Notes: generated by a model not told the origin, from the sequence alone. A stretch of 64,000 nt of DNA from Granulosicoccus antarcticus IMCC3135 (GCF_002215215.1 NZ_CP018632.1:4584501-4648500), one strand, 5' to 3'. Positions 9,331 through 19,147 are shown, numbered from the stretch's first letter. Made by a program: numbers and translations.

Positions 9331-9828
9331 TCACTCAGGTCGGTATGGCACCACCAGTGTAGGAATGGTTGCCCGTCGCAAAACTCTCTTTGCGACGCTT
9401 CCCAGAAATGTTTGCGAAAAGCCGTGACTGTGAGCCCCCAGAACAATCAGATCACAATCAAGTTCTCTGGAACGCCGCAGAATCACTTCCGCGGGATGCC
9501 CTTCAACCACATCGATGGAGTCTATCTGTGCTCGCACCGATTGATTCTCCTCGGCAACCGTTGGCCAGAAGGCAGTCTGTCGTTCGTCCAGCTCGGCTTT
9601 GATGTATTCACCGCGGGTGCGTAGCGCGGTCTCACGAGCAGCTTCGTCCTGAAAGAACAGCCGCATGGTTATCCGTGCATCCTCACTCATCGGTTCTGCC
9701 ACATGCAGTATATGCAGCCTGGCCCCTGTCGATTTCGCCAGACTCACCGCGTGGTGCAATGCATAGGTCGAATTCTTGGACAAATCCGTTGTAAACAGAA
9801 TTCGGGAAGTCGATGTCCTCATGATCAT
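9331..9828 (-). CDS. Universal stress protein (UspA family), TRAP-associated
   Basis: A 165-residue UspA-fold protein. The ATP-binding signature is visible as GAHSHGFSQTFLGSVAKRVL, followed by IPTLVVPYRP; the N-terminus ILFTTDLSKNSTYALHHAVSL is standard. It lies 17 bp downstream of dctM in the TRAP operon. This arrangement is known from TeaABC-TeaD, where the Usp protein tunes TRAP transport. A similar role here is an inference. AGGAA precedes ATG 9828; an internal ATG two codons later is possible. Confidence 0.88.
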   Translation of the reverse strand: MIMRTSTSRILFTTDLSKNSTYALHHAVSLAKSTGARLHILHVAEPMSEDARITMRLFFQDEAARETALRTRGEYIKAELDERQTAFWPTVAEENQSVRAQIDSIDVVEGHPAEVILRRSRELDCDLIVLGAHSHGFSQTFLGSVAKRVLRRATIPTLVVPYRPE

Positions 9829-9844
9829 TTTTCCTGTCTAAAGC

Positions 9845-11185
9845 CTAGTAACCAAAAAAGCGAGGCAGCCACAGAGATATCTGTGGAACGAACGCGATGA
9901 TGAAGATGGCAATCGTATTGATAAAGGCAAAAGGCAGCGCCTTGAGTGATATTTCTTCGATCGATATCTTCGATATTCCTGATGCGATGAAAAGGTTCTC
10001 ACCCAGGGGAGGCGTCTGGAAACCGATACCCAGCGTACAGATCATGACCACACCAAAGTGGACCGGATCAATGCCGACGCTGTAGGCAACAGGCAGCATG
10101 ACAGGCACCAGTATCAGAATGGTCGCCAGAGTCTCCATGAACATGCCGACAAACAACAGGAAAAAGATGATCAAAGTCCAGATCACATAGATGTTGTCGG
10201 TAAACGACAGCATGTTTTCAGCGATGACTGCGGGAATCTGGTTCTCTACCAGCAAGCGTCCAAACACCGTTGCGGTAAACATGATCAACAGCACCCGACC
10301 GGTTAACCATGTGGTGGTCTCCAATGCGGTAAACAGTTTTTTCCATGTCATTTCCCGGTAAATGAACGTACCGACAATCAGCGTATAGAAAATCGCAACA
10401 ACAGCTGCCTCAGTAGGCGTAAAGAAACCGGAATAGATCCCCCCCAGGATGACTACAGGAGCCATCAATGCCCAGAAGCCGCGGTAGAGCTCACACCAGA
10501 TTTCGCGGGCTTCCCAACCTTCGCTTGTCCCCTTGTAACCATGCTTTTTGGCCAGTATGTAATTCATGACCAGCAGACTTCCTGCAATCAGGAATGCAGG
10601 CATGAAGCCGGCGATGAACAGCTTGGGAATGGAGACGGTCTGGAATACGCCGAACTTCTCGACAGCTTCCGGTGGAGGTGGCATACCCAGAGCAGCAATA
10701 CCGAAAATGATCATGGGAATCGAGGGTGGAATAACAATGCCCAGACCACCTGATGAGGCGGTGATGGCCGATGCGTATCCCTTGCTGTAACCGCGATCGA
10801 TCATCGCCGGGATCATCAGCATGCCAACGGCCGCTGTGGTTGCAGGGCCTGAGCCTGATATGGCACCAAAGAACAGGCAGGCAAACACGGTCGCCGCCGA
10901 CATGCCACCGGTAAACGGTCCGGCAAAACTCTCTGCCACATTGATCAGGCGTCTGGACAAACCCGCCGCCTCCATCAAGGCACCTGCCAGTATGAATGCC
11001 GGTAGTGCCATCAGCGGAAATGATCCCACCGAGGTAAAGGCAATCTGTACAAACTTGATCGGATTGTCGCCCAGATAAATAAAGGATATGAGAGTCGACA
11101 CGCCCAGCGCTACCGTGATCGGTGCACCGATAAACAGCAGGGCCAGAAACGATCCGAACAGGACCAGAATGATTTCACTTTCCAT
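9845..11185 (-). CDS. dctM: TRAP transporter large permease DctM
   Basis: A 446-residue polytopic membrane protein of the DctM type (about 12-13 hydrophobic segments). Family blocks include FIGAPITVALGVS, GPFTGGMSAATVFACLFFGAISGSGPATTAAVG (quoted in part), GLGIVIPPSIPMIIFG and TPTEAAVVAIFYT. It forms the sodium-driven channel that takes substrate from the periplasmic receptor. AAGGAAA lies upstream of ATG 11185. Gene order in transcription is dctP-dctQ-dctM-usp. Confidence 0.93.
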   Translation of the reverse strand: MESEIILVLFGSFLALLFIGAPITVALGVSTLISFIYLGDNPIKFVQIAFTSVGSFPLMALPAFILAGALMEAAGLSRRLINVAESFAGPFTGGMSAATVFACLFFGAISGSGPATTAAVGMLMIPAMIDRGYSKGYASAITASSGGLGIVIPPSIPMIIFGIAALGMPPPPEAVEKFGVFQTVSIPKLFIAGFMPAFLIAGSLLVMNYILAKKHGYKGTSEGWEAREIWCELYRGFWALMAPVVILGGIYSGFFTPTEAAVVAIFYTLIVGTFIYREMTWKKLFTALETTTWLTGRVLLIMFTATVFGRLLVENQIPAVIAENMLSFTDNIYVIWTLIIFFLLFVGMFMETLATILILVPVMLPVAYSVGIDPVHFGVVMICTLGIGFQTPPLGENLFIASGISKISIEEISLKALPFAFINTIAIFIIAFVPQISLWLPRFFGY

Positions 11186-11211
11186 TGCAGTAGGTTTCCT
11201 TGGAGTGCCCG

Positions 11212-11751
11212 TTAGTTTCTGTTGACGTCAAGATCGGCTTTCACCGCATCCAGATCTATGGCGTCCGGGTCACGCACATCCTCTTTGAGGATCAGCTTCT
11301 TGTAATTGACTTGTAGTATGCGAAAGGTCATGAGACTGAAGGCGATGGGCAATACGATATACACCCAGCTGAGGTGAAAGCCCATGGTCTGGGATGACTG
11401 GAATTTGTTCATCTTGTTGAAGATGAAATCGATCGACAGATAGATGAAAGTGACATTGAACGCAATCCAGAACAAATCTGCAAACGCCTCAATGTATTTG
11501 ATGGCACCATCTGGCAGAAACTTGAACTGGAAGGTGACGCGATTATGCGCAGCCATCTTGGCCGCATAGCTGGCACCAAAGAAGACGAACCATACGAACA
11601 TGTAGATGGATAGTTCTTCAAGCCAGGAGAACGAAAAATCAAATAGCGTCCTGACAATCACCTGCAGAAAAAGCAGGCAGACAAATATGGCCAGCAACGT
11701 GCGGCACAGATAACTTTCGATGTTGTCTACAAAATGCCAGAATCGTTTCAT
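11212..11751 (-). CDS. dctQ: TRAP transporter small permease DctQ
   Basis: A 179-residue four-helix membrane protein, the small TRAP subunit. Its helices are visible around LCRTLLAIFVCLLFLQVIV, LEELSIYMFVWFVFFGASYA and HLSWVYIVLPIAFSLMTFRI. I start at ATG 11751, preceded by GAGGGTG; a longer frame to 11826 would add 25 residues without homology character. It lies 26 bp upstream of dctM and 133 bp downstream of dctP. The tail is acidic and charged (DAIDLDAVKADLDVN), as in many DctQ proteins. Confidence 0.9.
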   Translation of the reverse strand: MKRFWHFVDNIESYLCRTLLAIFVCLLFLQVIVRTLFDFSFSWLEELSIYMFVWFVFFGASYAAKMAAHNRVTFQFKFLPDGAIKYIEAFADLFWIAFNVTFIYLSIDFIFNKMNKFQSSQTMGFHLSWVYIVLPIAFSLMTFRILQVNYKKLILKEDVRDPDAIDLDAVKADLDVNRN

Positions 11752-11884
11752 GGTCACCCTCAATGCAAATGGGAAAGGGAAAGGCTCCGCAATGACGGAT
11801 GCGCCCAAAAATTGCCAGACCGCCAAAAAGGCACACCGGCGATGCCGGTGTCCTTTTCAGTCGTTCAGTACTTGTCAAACGGTC

Positions 11885-12889
11885 TTATTCAGCAACAGGG
11901 TCGCGGCCGATTTCTGCAAGAACAGCATTCAGCTTTTCGATACCACCAATGCTTTCATAGAAATTAGGCCAAACAGCCTTGGTCGCCAATTCGATGAATT
12001 CAGCTTCATCATTCTCAGGGTCACTGATCTCCATACCCTCTTCGATCAGGATATTCTTGATTTCAGCTTCTTTCTCACGCAGGAACGTAGCAGAAGCCTC
12101 TGTTGCAGCTTCGCCTGCCTTGAGAATGATGTCCTGATCTTCAGCGGAAAGCTCCTGGAAGACCTGCTCGGAAATGATCAGTGGTTCAATGGAAAAGATG
12201 TAGCGCAGGTTGGTTACATATTTCTGAACTTCATAGAACTTCATGGCATTGATGGTGGTGTACGGGTTGTCCTGACCATCCACAACTTTCGTCTGAAGTC
12301 CTGCAAATGTCTCAGACCAGGCCATCGGGGTCGGGCTGATGCCCCACGACTTGTAAGTCTCGATCATGATCTCGTTCTTGGGAACTCGAATGACCAGTCC
12401 CTGCAGATCAGCTACTGATTTAACCGGCTTCTTGGAGTTGGTCAATACCCGAAAACCGGTGTAGGTCCAGGCAACGATTCGAACGCCTGCATCTTCAATC
12501 GTGTTTTCAGTCAGCTCAGCACCGATAGGTCCTTGAGTCAGCTTCTCGGCATCTTCAAGACTGAGGATGACGTATGGCAGGGTGAAGACACCCACGCTTG
12601 GAGAGAAAGGCGTGATGTTGTTGATCGCCAGTATTGACATGTCCAGCGTGCCGATTGCCGCCTCGTTCACCGTATCTTGCTCTGAACCCAGCTGACCATT
12701 GAGAAACAAGGTGGCGGTGTGTTTGCCGTCAGACAATTCTTCCAGTGCCTTGACAAAACCCTGGCCGGTCGCCTCCTGACTACTGCCACCACTATCGCCA
12801 ACGGCAACCTTGAAATTCTTGGCGGCGGCAGGAGTTGCAATCAGCGTTGCGCTGAAGGCAGCTACAGCCAGTTTCGAAAATAACTTCAT
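11885..12889 (-). CDS. dctP: TRAP transporter substrate-binding protein DctP
   Basis: A 334-residue periplasmic receptor with a clear signal peptide (MKLFSKLAVAAFSATLIATP, cleavage after AAA near residue 22). The ligand-clamp region contains LQGLVIRVPKNEIM, whose Arg normally salt-bridges a substrate carboxylate, and WSETFAGLQTKVVDGQDNP, typical of DctP. The substrate is therefore an organic acid, but which one is not deducible. ATG 12889 has GGAGAG upstream and starts the signal peptide; an upstream in-frame extension is rejected. It heads the operon. Confidence 0.93.
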   Translation of the reverse strand: MKLFSKLAVAAFSATLIATPAAAKNFKVAVGDSGGSSQEATGQGFVKALEELSDGKHTATLFLNGQLGSEQDTVNEAAIGTLDMSILAINNITPFSPSVGVFTLPYVILSLEDAEKLTQGPIGAELTENTIEDAGVRIVAWTYTGFRVLTNSKKPVKSVADLQGLVIRVPKNEIMIETYKSWGISPTPMAWSETFAGLQTKVVDGQDNPYTTINAMKFYEVQKYVTNLRYIFSIEPLIISEQVFQELSAEDQDIILKAGEAATEASATFLREKEAEIKNILIEEGMEISDPENDEAEFIELATKAVWPNFYESIGGIEKLNAVLAEIGRDPVAE

Positions 12890-13389
12890 ATTTCTCTCCA
12901 ATTGATTAGTGTTCGAGAAAACTGCCCAGTCGCTTGCTGGGATTCCTTCCTCCGCTACGAGCGTCGAATGCATTGATCAGACATCGCAACCTGCAGGACT
13001 TGCATTACCGGCCAAAGCAGGCTCAGGAACAACTGACTAGCAAAGCGCTTGAACTTTCTACGCTTCTCCACAGGTTGCTATTTGTAACGCGTATCGGAGC
13101 TGAGGTCCAGATAACTTTGACCGTGGACCCAGTCATGGATAAAGATTGGACTCAGTTCAAAATGAGGCAATCAGGCGATATTTTCCTCATTATGATGCGA
13201 ACCAAGCGCAATCCATTTCTATCCGTTGTAATAGCGATCTGGTTCCACTAATGTATTTTCAGTGGCCCGTACACTGACATCGCCACTGCCTTACCATCCG
13301 CAACATGCAGTCTGGCAAGCAAGTGCGTCAATGCGACCTTGCCCATCAGACAACTATTTTCAGAACGGAACGGAAAAGGAAAAAATCAC
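12890..13389. other. 500-bp intergenic region between divergent dctP and SnoaL-like genes
   Basis: It should hold promoters for both genes. I see an inverted repeat GGTCCA (13104-13109) / TGGACC (13124-13129) and a small hairpin CCACT/AGTGG near 13246-13265. A 105-codon plus-strand frame at 12934 resembles no family and has no ribosome-binding site. No other feature is visible. Confidence 0.5.
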
Positions 13390-13776
13390 ATGTCCAATGA
13401 AATCACTGCAGAAGATCTGGCGGCCACTTTTGATGCATTCAATGCTCACGACATCGATGGTGTCATGAAGTGTTTTGCTGAAGACTGCGTCTTTTATACC
13501 GTTGGTGGCCCAGAAGTCTATGGCAACAAGGTCGAAGGCAGCACGGCTATCGCCGCAGCATTCAGCGGTGTTTTTGCCGCCATGAGCGATGCACACTGGG
13601 ATCATCACAGCCATTTCGTGCACGGCAATCGTGCAGTATCCGAATGGACTTTTTCAGGCACCAGTGCTGACGGTTCACGCGTTGAAGCCCAGGGAGCAGA
13701 TCTGTTCACCCTTCGAGACGGAAAAATTATCGTCAAGCAGGCATTGCGCAAAGATCGCCCTGTTCAGAAAGCCTGA
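13390..13776 (+). CDS. SnoaL/NTF2-like ketosteroid-isomerase-fold protein
   Basis: A 128-residue cytoplasmic cone-fold protein: LAATFDAFNAHDIDGVMKCF and the C-terminal strands DLFTLRDGKIIVKQAL are typical of SnoaL_2 proteins. Start at ATG 13390, preceded by AAAAGGAA; an upstream ATG at 13339 lacks a ribosome-binding site. It lies 58 bp before the DAO-family oxidase, so they may be coexpressed. Biochemical function unknown. Confidence 0.85.
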   Translation: MSNEITAEDLAATFDAFNAHDIDGVMKCFAEDCVFYTVGGPEVYGNKVEGSTAIAAAFSGVFAAMSDAHWDHHSHFVHGNRAVSEWTFSGTSADGSRVEAQGADLFTLRDGKIIVKQALRKDRPVQKA

Positions 13777-13834
13777 ACCTCAACATCTTCCAATAAACCC
13801 TGACTTTCACTGCTATTAGCCGAATATTACCGTC

Positions 13835-15235
13835 ATGCCTGATTCACTGCGTCGAAAGCACTGGCCAAAATCCAGTTACGATCCACGATATGACCCGCTA
13901 GTCGATTCAGGCCCTGGTCATAACCGGGACTATGCGCCGACGTACTGGATTGGTACTGCCGGAGAACCACCTGAAGATGACGGCCCGGTATCCGGTGACA
14001 TGGACGTCGATGTCGTCATCATCGGCTCGGGCTATACGGGACTTTCCTGCGCCATCCATCTGGCCAAGGAGCATGGCATCAAGGCAACGATTCTGGAAGC
14101 CAATACGGTCGCCTGGGGTTGTTCGACTCGTAACGGCGGTCAGGCACAGATGTCTTCAGGCCGACTCAAACGTTCGCAGTGGATTGATCGCTGGGGTGTC
14201 GACGTTGCCAAGAAGTTGCACGCTGAGATCAGCGAAGGTTTTGAGGTCTTTCGCGATCTGATAGGCAGCGGTGAATTTGATTGCGAGCCCCAGGAAGGTG
14301 GACATTTCTACATCGCTCACAAGCCAGGCGTCATGGCCAAACTGGAGAAAGAAAGCAAGCTGCTGAACGACACTTTCGGCTACGGCTCTCGCATCATGGG
14401 TAAAGAGGAATTGCACGAGCGGTACGTGAAAGACCAGGAAGCCGCCGGCGCGATGTGGGAGCCTGATGGCACCTGCATTCATGCCGCCAAGCTTGCGTTC
14501 GGCTACCAGCAGCTGGCACGCAAACTGGGTGCAACTATCCATACGGGTAGTCCTGTCATGGGCTGGAAGACAGTCAATGGCGTCCATCACCTGACAACTC
14601 CCGGTGGCACAGTGCGCGCCCGTTCGGTGGCATTGGCAACGGCTGGCTATACACCGGCAGGCTTGAACAATAAAACCAAGAATCGGCTGATGCCCATTCT
14701 GTCCAATTCGATCGTGACTCGACCGTTGACTGATGAAGAGAAAGAGGCCTGCGGATTCCAGACCTGCTCACCTTTGACGGATACGCGTACGCTGCGACAT
14801 TACTATCGTTATCTTCCCGATGGTCGAGTGCAGATCGGCAGCCGCAGCGCCGTGACTGGCAAGGATGCAGAAAATCCGAAACACCTGGCCTTGATCAAAC
14901 ACGGACTGGCGAGAAAATTCCCGGCACTCGAAGGCATAGATCTGGACTATTCATGGTGGGGCTGGGTCGACGTCAGCCACGACATGATGCCAAGAATCTT
15001 TCAGCCTGATCCGAAGCAGACTATTTACTACGCCATGGGATACGGCGGCAACGGTGTCATGTATTCGGCACAGGCAGGACGACGCATGGCGCAACTGGTG
15101 GCAGGCAAGTCTCACGGGCTCGATCTGCCTATTTTCACCTCTCCGCTTCCCAGCCATGGTGTGCTGACACCTTTCCGCCGACTAGGGCAACGGTTCATGT
15201 ACGCCTGGTACCATATGCAGGACGAAATGCTGTAG
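13835..15235 (+). CDS. FAD-dependent amine/amino-acid oxidase (DAO family, PuuB-like)
   Basis: A 466-residue DAO-superfamily flavoprotein. An N-terminal extension of about 55 residues precedes the dinucleotide motif IIGSGYTGLSCAIHLA; WGCSTRNGGQAQ and the C-terminal GYGGNGVMYSAQAGR are typical of gamma-glutamylputrescine oxidase-like enzymes. Such proteins oxidise amines or N-methyl/amino acids with oxygen. The substrate is not deducible: no polyamine genes flank it. It follows the SnoaL-like gene by 58 bp. Confidence 0.85.
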   Translation: MPDSLRRKHWPKSSYDPRYDPLVDSGPGHNRDYAPTYWIGTAGEPPEDDGPVSGDMDVDVVIIGSGYTGLSCAIHLAKEHGIKATILEANTVAWGCSTRNGGQAQMSSGRLKRSQWIDRWGVDVAKKLHAEISEGFEVFRDLIGSGEFDCEPQEGGHFYIAHKPGVMAKLEKESKLLNDTFGYGSRIMGKEELHERYVKDQEAAGAMWEPDGTCIHAAKLAFGYQQLARKLGATIHTGSPVMGWKTVNGVHHLTTPGGTVRARSVALATAGYTPAGLNNKTKNRLMPILSNSIVTRPLTDEEKEACGFQTCSPLTDTRTLRHYYRYLPDGRVQIGSRSAVTGKDAENPKHLALIKHGLARKFPALEGIDLDYSWWGWVDVSHDMMPRIFQPDPKQTIYYAMGYGGNGVMYSAQAGRRMAQLVAGKSHGLDLPIFTSPLPSHGVLTPFRRLGQRFMYAWYHMQDEML

Positions 15236-15283
15236 CGCACGAGATTCAACGCTCATTTCGACAAGCAGATTTGAGACCGGTGT

Positions 15284-15303
15284 CAGGGGCTCGCAGGCCC
15301 CTG
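15284..15303. terminator. Hairpin after the DAO oxidase gene
   Basis: CAGGGGC / GCCCCTG stem of 7 bp with a 6-nt loop lies about 50 bp past the stop codon. There is no following T-run, so intrinsic termination is only possible. Confidence 0.4.
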
Positions 15304-15410
15304 CCCGCATCGTTCGTATATTGAATAAGCTTATAACAAGAAAATATTGGAGCCCTTTTATAAACTGACCGATACTTCATGAAACCTTCAGACACGGACT
15401 TGCAGTCAAG

Positions 15411-16028
15411 ATGGCTAGTGACGACACAGTAGAGCTCAACTACAGGCACCAATTAGCTGTAGCCCGTCATGCTATCCAAAGCACCCTGGCAATCAGTTGC
15501 AAACCGATTGTCAGCACCAAGTTCTCTGAAGAATCTGCCATTTTCCTGCATCTGGTGAGCCAGGTTCAGCCCGGCATTGCGGTCATCTGGGTTGATACAG
15601 GCTACAACACACGCGCCACCCAGTCATTTGCAAGTGAGATAACAGAAAGGCTGGATATCAATCTGCATACCTTCGAGCCACTGGACCACACCATCATCAT
15701 GCCACCGGCTCTGGATGATCCAGAGCATGCAGCCTTCTCCCGGGAGGTCAAGGTAGAACCCTTTCAACGCGCACTCAAAACATTGCGTGCCGATGCCTGG
15801 TTGAGCTCGATTCGCCGCTATCAGTCCACCCATCGCAAGTCCCAGCCCATGTTCCAGACCTTGTCTGACGGCATGCTGAAAACCTCACCGCTGCTGGACT
15901 GGACTGCCGAGACCATGACACGCTATCGGCTGGAAAACCAGCTACCTCTGGGAGCTCCCTGCTTTGACCCGACCAAAGGCGAAGCCTTTCGTGAATGCGG
16001 CCTGCATCTGGATCGCAGCACGGCCTGA
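15411..16028 (+). CDS. cysH: Phosphoadenosine phosphosulfate reductase CysH
   Basis: A 205-residue PAPS reductase that uses thioredoxin to reduce PAPS to sulfite. Family blocks are SCKPIVSTKFSEESAIFLHL, VIWVDTGYNTRATQSFA, VEPFQRALKTLRADAWLSSIRR and the catalytic C-terminal RECGLHLD. The paired cysteines that ligate an Fe-S cluster in APS reductases are absent, pointing to the PAPS type. It is about 40 residues shorter than E. coli CysH. No cysI, cysD or cysN is near, so it is an orphan relative to the usual sulfate-assimilation operon. Confidence 0.88.
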   Translation: MASDDTVELNYRHQLAVARHAIQSTLAISCKPIVSTKFSEESAIFLHLVSQVQPGIAVIWVDTGYNTRATQSFASEITERLDINLHTFEPLDHTIIMPPALDDPEHAAFSREVKVEPFQRALKTLRADAWLSSIRRYQSTHRKSQPMFQTLSDGMLKTSPLLDWTAETMTRYRLENQLPLGAPCFDPTKGEAFRECGLHLDRSTA

Positions 16029-16195
16029 GCACTACAGCTTGTATCGCGTATAGACGGCTTTTGCAGGATTTCCTGCAAAGCCTGACAGGCAACTTTTGCC
16101 TGAACACGCTACATCCAACAGTAATAGGTTATTGAACCGGACTGAGCTATGCTGGCGACTTCAATCCTGTGTCGCTTGGTGCTATTCTGAATTTG

Positions 16196-17080
16196 ATGAC
16201 GAATTTCCCGACCAGCAAGCCCATCACACCAGAACTCGAACATGTCGATGTCGACGCACGTTCAGTACTGGCTTTCCAGCATGGCTTTCCCAGCCCACTG
16301 GTGCGATGGCATCGCCACGAAGACTATGAAATTCATGTCATTGTCGCAGGCGCAGGCAAGATGTTTGTCGGCGATCACGTCAGCTCATTCTCGCCCTTTC
16401 AACTGGTCCTGCTCGGACCGCAGCAACCTCATAACTGGATCAGCGAAACCGCCACTGACGAGGTTGTTGAATTGCGTGATTTTGTCGTGCAATTCCGGCG
16501 TGAGCTGGTGCCCTCCATGGCTCTCAGTGTCAGCGAACTGAGTGCCCTGCTGCCATTACTGGAACGCGCCCAGTATGGAATCGAGTTTTCCGGCCCCATT
16601 TGCCGTGATGCTGCCACCTGGTCAGAGAAAATGATCGCGAGTGACAACATCAGCAGAATCGCCATGCTGCTGGATTTTCTCGGCAAGCTCACCCGTGAAA
16701 CTAACTACCGACTGTTATCAGCCACACCACCCGATGCCAGTCAAAGTGAAGAGACCCAGGACAAGATCAGCAAAATTACCGGTTATATTGCCGAACATCA
16801 CGCTCGCGATCTGCGCCTGGCCGAAGTCTCTGCCATCAGCCAGATGAGCGAGAGCACATTTTCGCGTTTCTTCACCAAAGCCACGGGCTGCAATTTCAGC
16901 CGTTATCTCAACCGTCTGCGTATAGCCCATGCCTGTGAGCTATTGAGCAAGAGCGATGAGCCTGTTACCAGCATCTGCCACGACGTCGGCTACAATAATG
17001 TGGCTAACTTCAATCGTCACTTCAAAGACTATAAATCGATGACTCCTCGCGAGTATCGAAAACAGGTCAAAACTCGCTAA
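16196..17080 (+). CDS. AraC-family transcriptional regulator
   Basis: A 294-residue regulator with an N-terminal cupin sensor (VRWHRHEDYEIHVIVAGAG, PQQPHNWIS) and a C-terminal double helix-turn-helix (residues ~200-294; LRLAEVSAISQMSESTFSRF and SICHDVGYNNVANFNRHFK). I use ATG 16196; an in-frame codon at 16169 would add nine residues. It lies 47 bp upstream of the DadA-like oxidase on the same strand and probably regulates it. Ligand unknown. Confidence 0.88.
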   Translation: MTNFPTSKPITPELEHVDVDARSVLAFQHGFPSPLVRWHRHEDYEIHVIVAGAGKMFVGDHVSSFSPFQLVLLGPQQPHNWISETATDEVVELRDFVVQFRRELVPSMALSVSELSALLPLLERAQYGIEFSGPICRDAATWSEKMIASDNISRIAMLLDFLGKLTRETNYRLLSATPPDASQSEETQDKISKITGYIAEHHARDLRLAEVSAISQMSESTFSRFFTKATGCNFSRYLNRLRIAHACELLSKSDEPVTSICHDVGYNNVANFNRHFKDYKSMTPREYRKQVKTR

Positions 17081-17127
17081 GAGCTCGTGCAACACCGAGC
17101 CAGCCAGCATTTTCACAGGCATTTTCA

Positions 17128-18321
17128 ATGAACAATCCGAGACATGACATCGTCGTCATAGGTGGCGGTGTTATCGGTATGAACATCGCGTACAAGCTTG
17201 CAAAATCAGGCCGCGATGTTGCCTTGATTGAACCCGATGAACTCGGCATGGGGGCCTCCTACGGCAATGCTGGCACCATTGCAGATTACGCAACCATTCC
17301 CCTGGGTACGCCCAATGTTCTGCGAGACCTGCCTCGCCTGATGTTCGATCGCGAAAGCCCCTTGTCCATCCACTACTCCGTCGTACCTCGCCTGCTGCCC
17401 TGGCTGATCCAGTTTGCCTTCCAGAGCTTGCCCGGACCCAGCCGTGCCAATGCAAAGGCACTGGGACAGCTACTGAACAATGCAAACGCTCTGTGGCGAA
17501 CCACCGCCGAGGAGCTCGGTGCCTCCCACTTGCTGCATCAACGCGGCTGTCTCTATCTGTATGACAGTGAAAACGCCTTCATTGCGGCAAAAGCTGATGA
17601 AAAGATGCGGCGTGATAATGGTGTGGCCCTCGAGGTCATCTCTGCCAGCGAGGTTCTTCAGCTGGAACCCGGCCTGAGCACCTTTCAGGGAGGCGCTCAT
17701 TATTTTCCTGATGCCACCAGCATTGATGACCCGGGAGCGCTCATGAAAACCTTTGCCTCCAGGCTGAATGATCTGGGGATGAGCGTCATCAAGGCCCGCG
17801 CCAATAACATCGTGGAACACGGTCAATATAGTGACATTCACTGTGACGACAATCTGATCGTCAGTGCACGCAAGGTGGTCATAGCCGCCGGCGCCCATTC
17901 CCGTGCCCTGGCCAGATCCGTGGGCGAGAACGTGACGCTGGATACCGAACGTGGCTACCATCTCGAATTCGACATGCCCAAGTCCCCGGTTAGCCGCCCG
18001 GTTTGCTCGGCACGTCGGGGCTTTTATGCATCGCCCATGAATGGTCGTCTGCGTATTGCCGGTACCGTAGAATTTGGCGGCGTTGATTTACCCGCCTCGC
18101 CACAACGTCTGGCAATGCTGGAACGTGGTGCCCGCGAGCTGCTGCCTCAGCTCGGTGAAGTGAGCCGAGCCTGGCTCGGATTCCGCCCCTCGGTACCCAA
18201 CTCTGTACCGATCATTCGCCGTTCAAAACGCAGCAAGCATATTATTCTGGCTTTCGGTCATGGTCACATCGGCGTCACACTTGCGCCTGTCACAGCAACC
18301 ATGGTTCAGGCACTGATCTGA
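17128..18321 (+). CDS. FAD-dependent D-amino-acid dehydrogenase-like oxidoreductase
   Basis: A 397-residue DAO-superfamily protein with the dinucleotide motif VIGGGVIGMNIAYKLA near the N-terminus, GMGASYGNAGTI as the second FAD contact and FGHGHIGVTLAP at the C-terminus, all as in DadA-like dehydrogenases. It would oxidise an amino acid (D-amino acid or hydroxyproline-type) and pass electrons to the respiratory chain. The adjacent AraC gene suggests inducible use of a specific substrate. It differs clearly from the second DadA-like protein at 24695. Confidence 0.85.
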   Translation: MNNPRHDIVVIGGGVIGMNIAYKLAKSGRDVALIEPDELGMGASYGNAGTIADYATIPLGTPNVLRDLPRLMFDRESPLSIHYSVVPRLLPWLIQFAFQSLPGPSRANAKALGQLLNNANALWRTTAEELGASHLLHQRGCLYLYDSENAFIAAKADEKMRRDNGVALEVISASEVLQLEPGLSTFQGGAHYFPDATSIDDPGALMKTFASRLNDLGMSVIKARANNIVEHGQYSDIHCDDNLIVSARKVVIAAGAHSRALARSVGENVTLDTERGYHLEFDMPKSPVSRPVCSARRGFYASPMNGRLRIAGTVEFGGVDLPASPQRLAMLERGARELLPQLGEVSRAWLGFRPSVPNSVPIIRRSKRSKHIILAFGHGHIGVTLAPVTATMVQALI

Positions 18322-18573
18322 GGCACCCCCGAACAGCCACCTTTGCCGACTTGTCACGTCTTGCTCGCAAGCGGATCGGGATGAGCAACAAACGTATACA
18401 GGACTTGGCTCCTTACCCCAATCGTCAATCTGATGATGCTCTATGCAGCATGTTCCTGGCGTAAATAACCCCTCGATCGTGCATTTGGTTAATCTGTTAA
18501 GTATTATTTGCAAGTAGAAAGTCGGACACTTGGCAACACGGCCCTGAATTGAGGGCTATTGGATAATGCAAGA

Positions 18574-19029
18574 ATGACGACCGAAGAAACACCCCTGGCA
18601 CCCGCACTCAAGCGTACAGACAGATCCTTGCCCATCGCACTGCTGCGGGCACGTGAAACGCTCATGATACCGGTGCGTGAAATGCTGCTGCAAAGCCGCA
18701 TCACTGAACAAAAATATCGAGTGCTGAGAGTCGTTGAAGAGTCCGGCCCTATCGAGCAGACTCGTATTGCGCAAAAAGCCTGCCTGCACCAACCCAGCCT
18801 GACCAGAATCATGCACGCACTGGATCGGGATGGATTCCTCGTACGCACAACCAATGAACACGATAAGCGCCAGACAATAGCGGTTATAACTGACGCTGGC
18901 CGCCAGCTGATTCTGGAACATACGGCGCTGAGTGAGGATCTCTTCCTGCGTCTGGAGAATCAGTTTGGCACCGAGAAAATGGATACGCTGCTGGACTTGC
19001 TGGATGAGCTGCAACAAGTCCAGCTGTAA
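18574..19029 (+). CDS. MarR-family regulator, HpaR-like
   Basis: A 151-residue MarR protein with winged-helix core ITEQKYRVLRVVEESGPIE, QTRIAQKACLHQPSLTRIMH and DGFLVRTTNEHDKRQ. The opening SLPIALLRARETLM is the start seen in HpaR, repressor of homoprotocatechuate degradation. No hpa genes are in the window, so HpaR-like describes sequence type only. ATG 18574 is chosen; a TTG five codons upstream is an alternative. Confidence 0.85.
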   Translation: MTTEETPLAPALKRTDRSLPIALLRARETLMIPVREMLLQSRITEQKYRVLRVVEESGPIEQTRIAQKACLHQPSLTRIMHALDRDGFLVRTTNEHDKRQTIAVITDAGRQLILEHTALSEDLFLRLENQFGTEKMDTLLDLLDELQQVQL

Positions 19030-19147
19030 CGAGTCCTGAACTTGTTTCAGGCCAGCTCAGCCCTGTACCCTTTCGGGTGTCATGCGGCTGTACGGACAAT
19101 GCCCGGATGTCTATAGTAATACTTTGCTCTGGATGACACCAATAGCC

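Noticed and set aside
12934-13251. 105-codon plus-strand frame in the dctP upstream region
   Set aside because: No ribosome-binding site, no recognised motif, and it overlaps the dctP promoter region.
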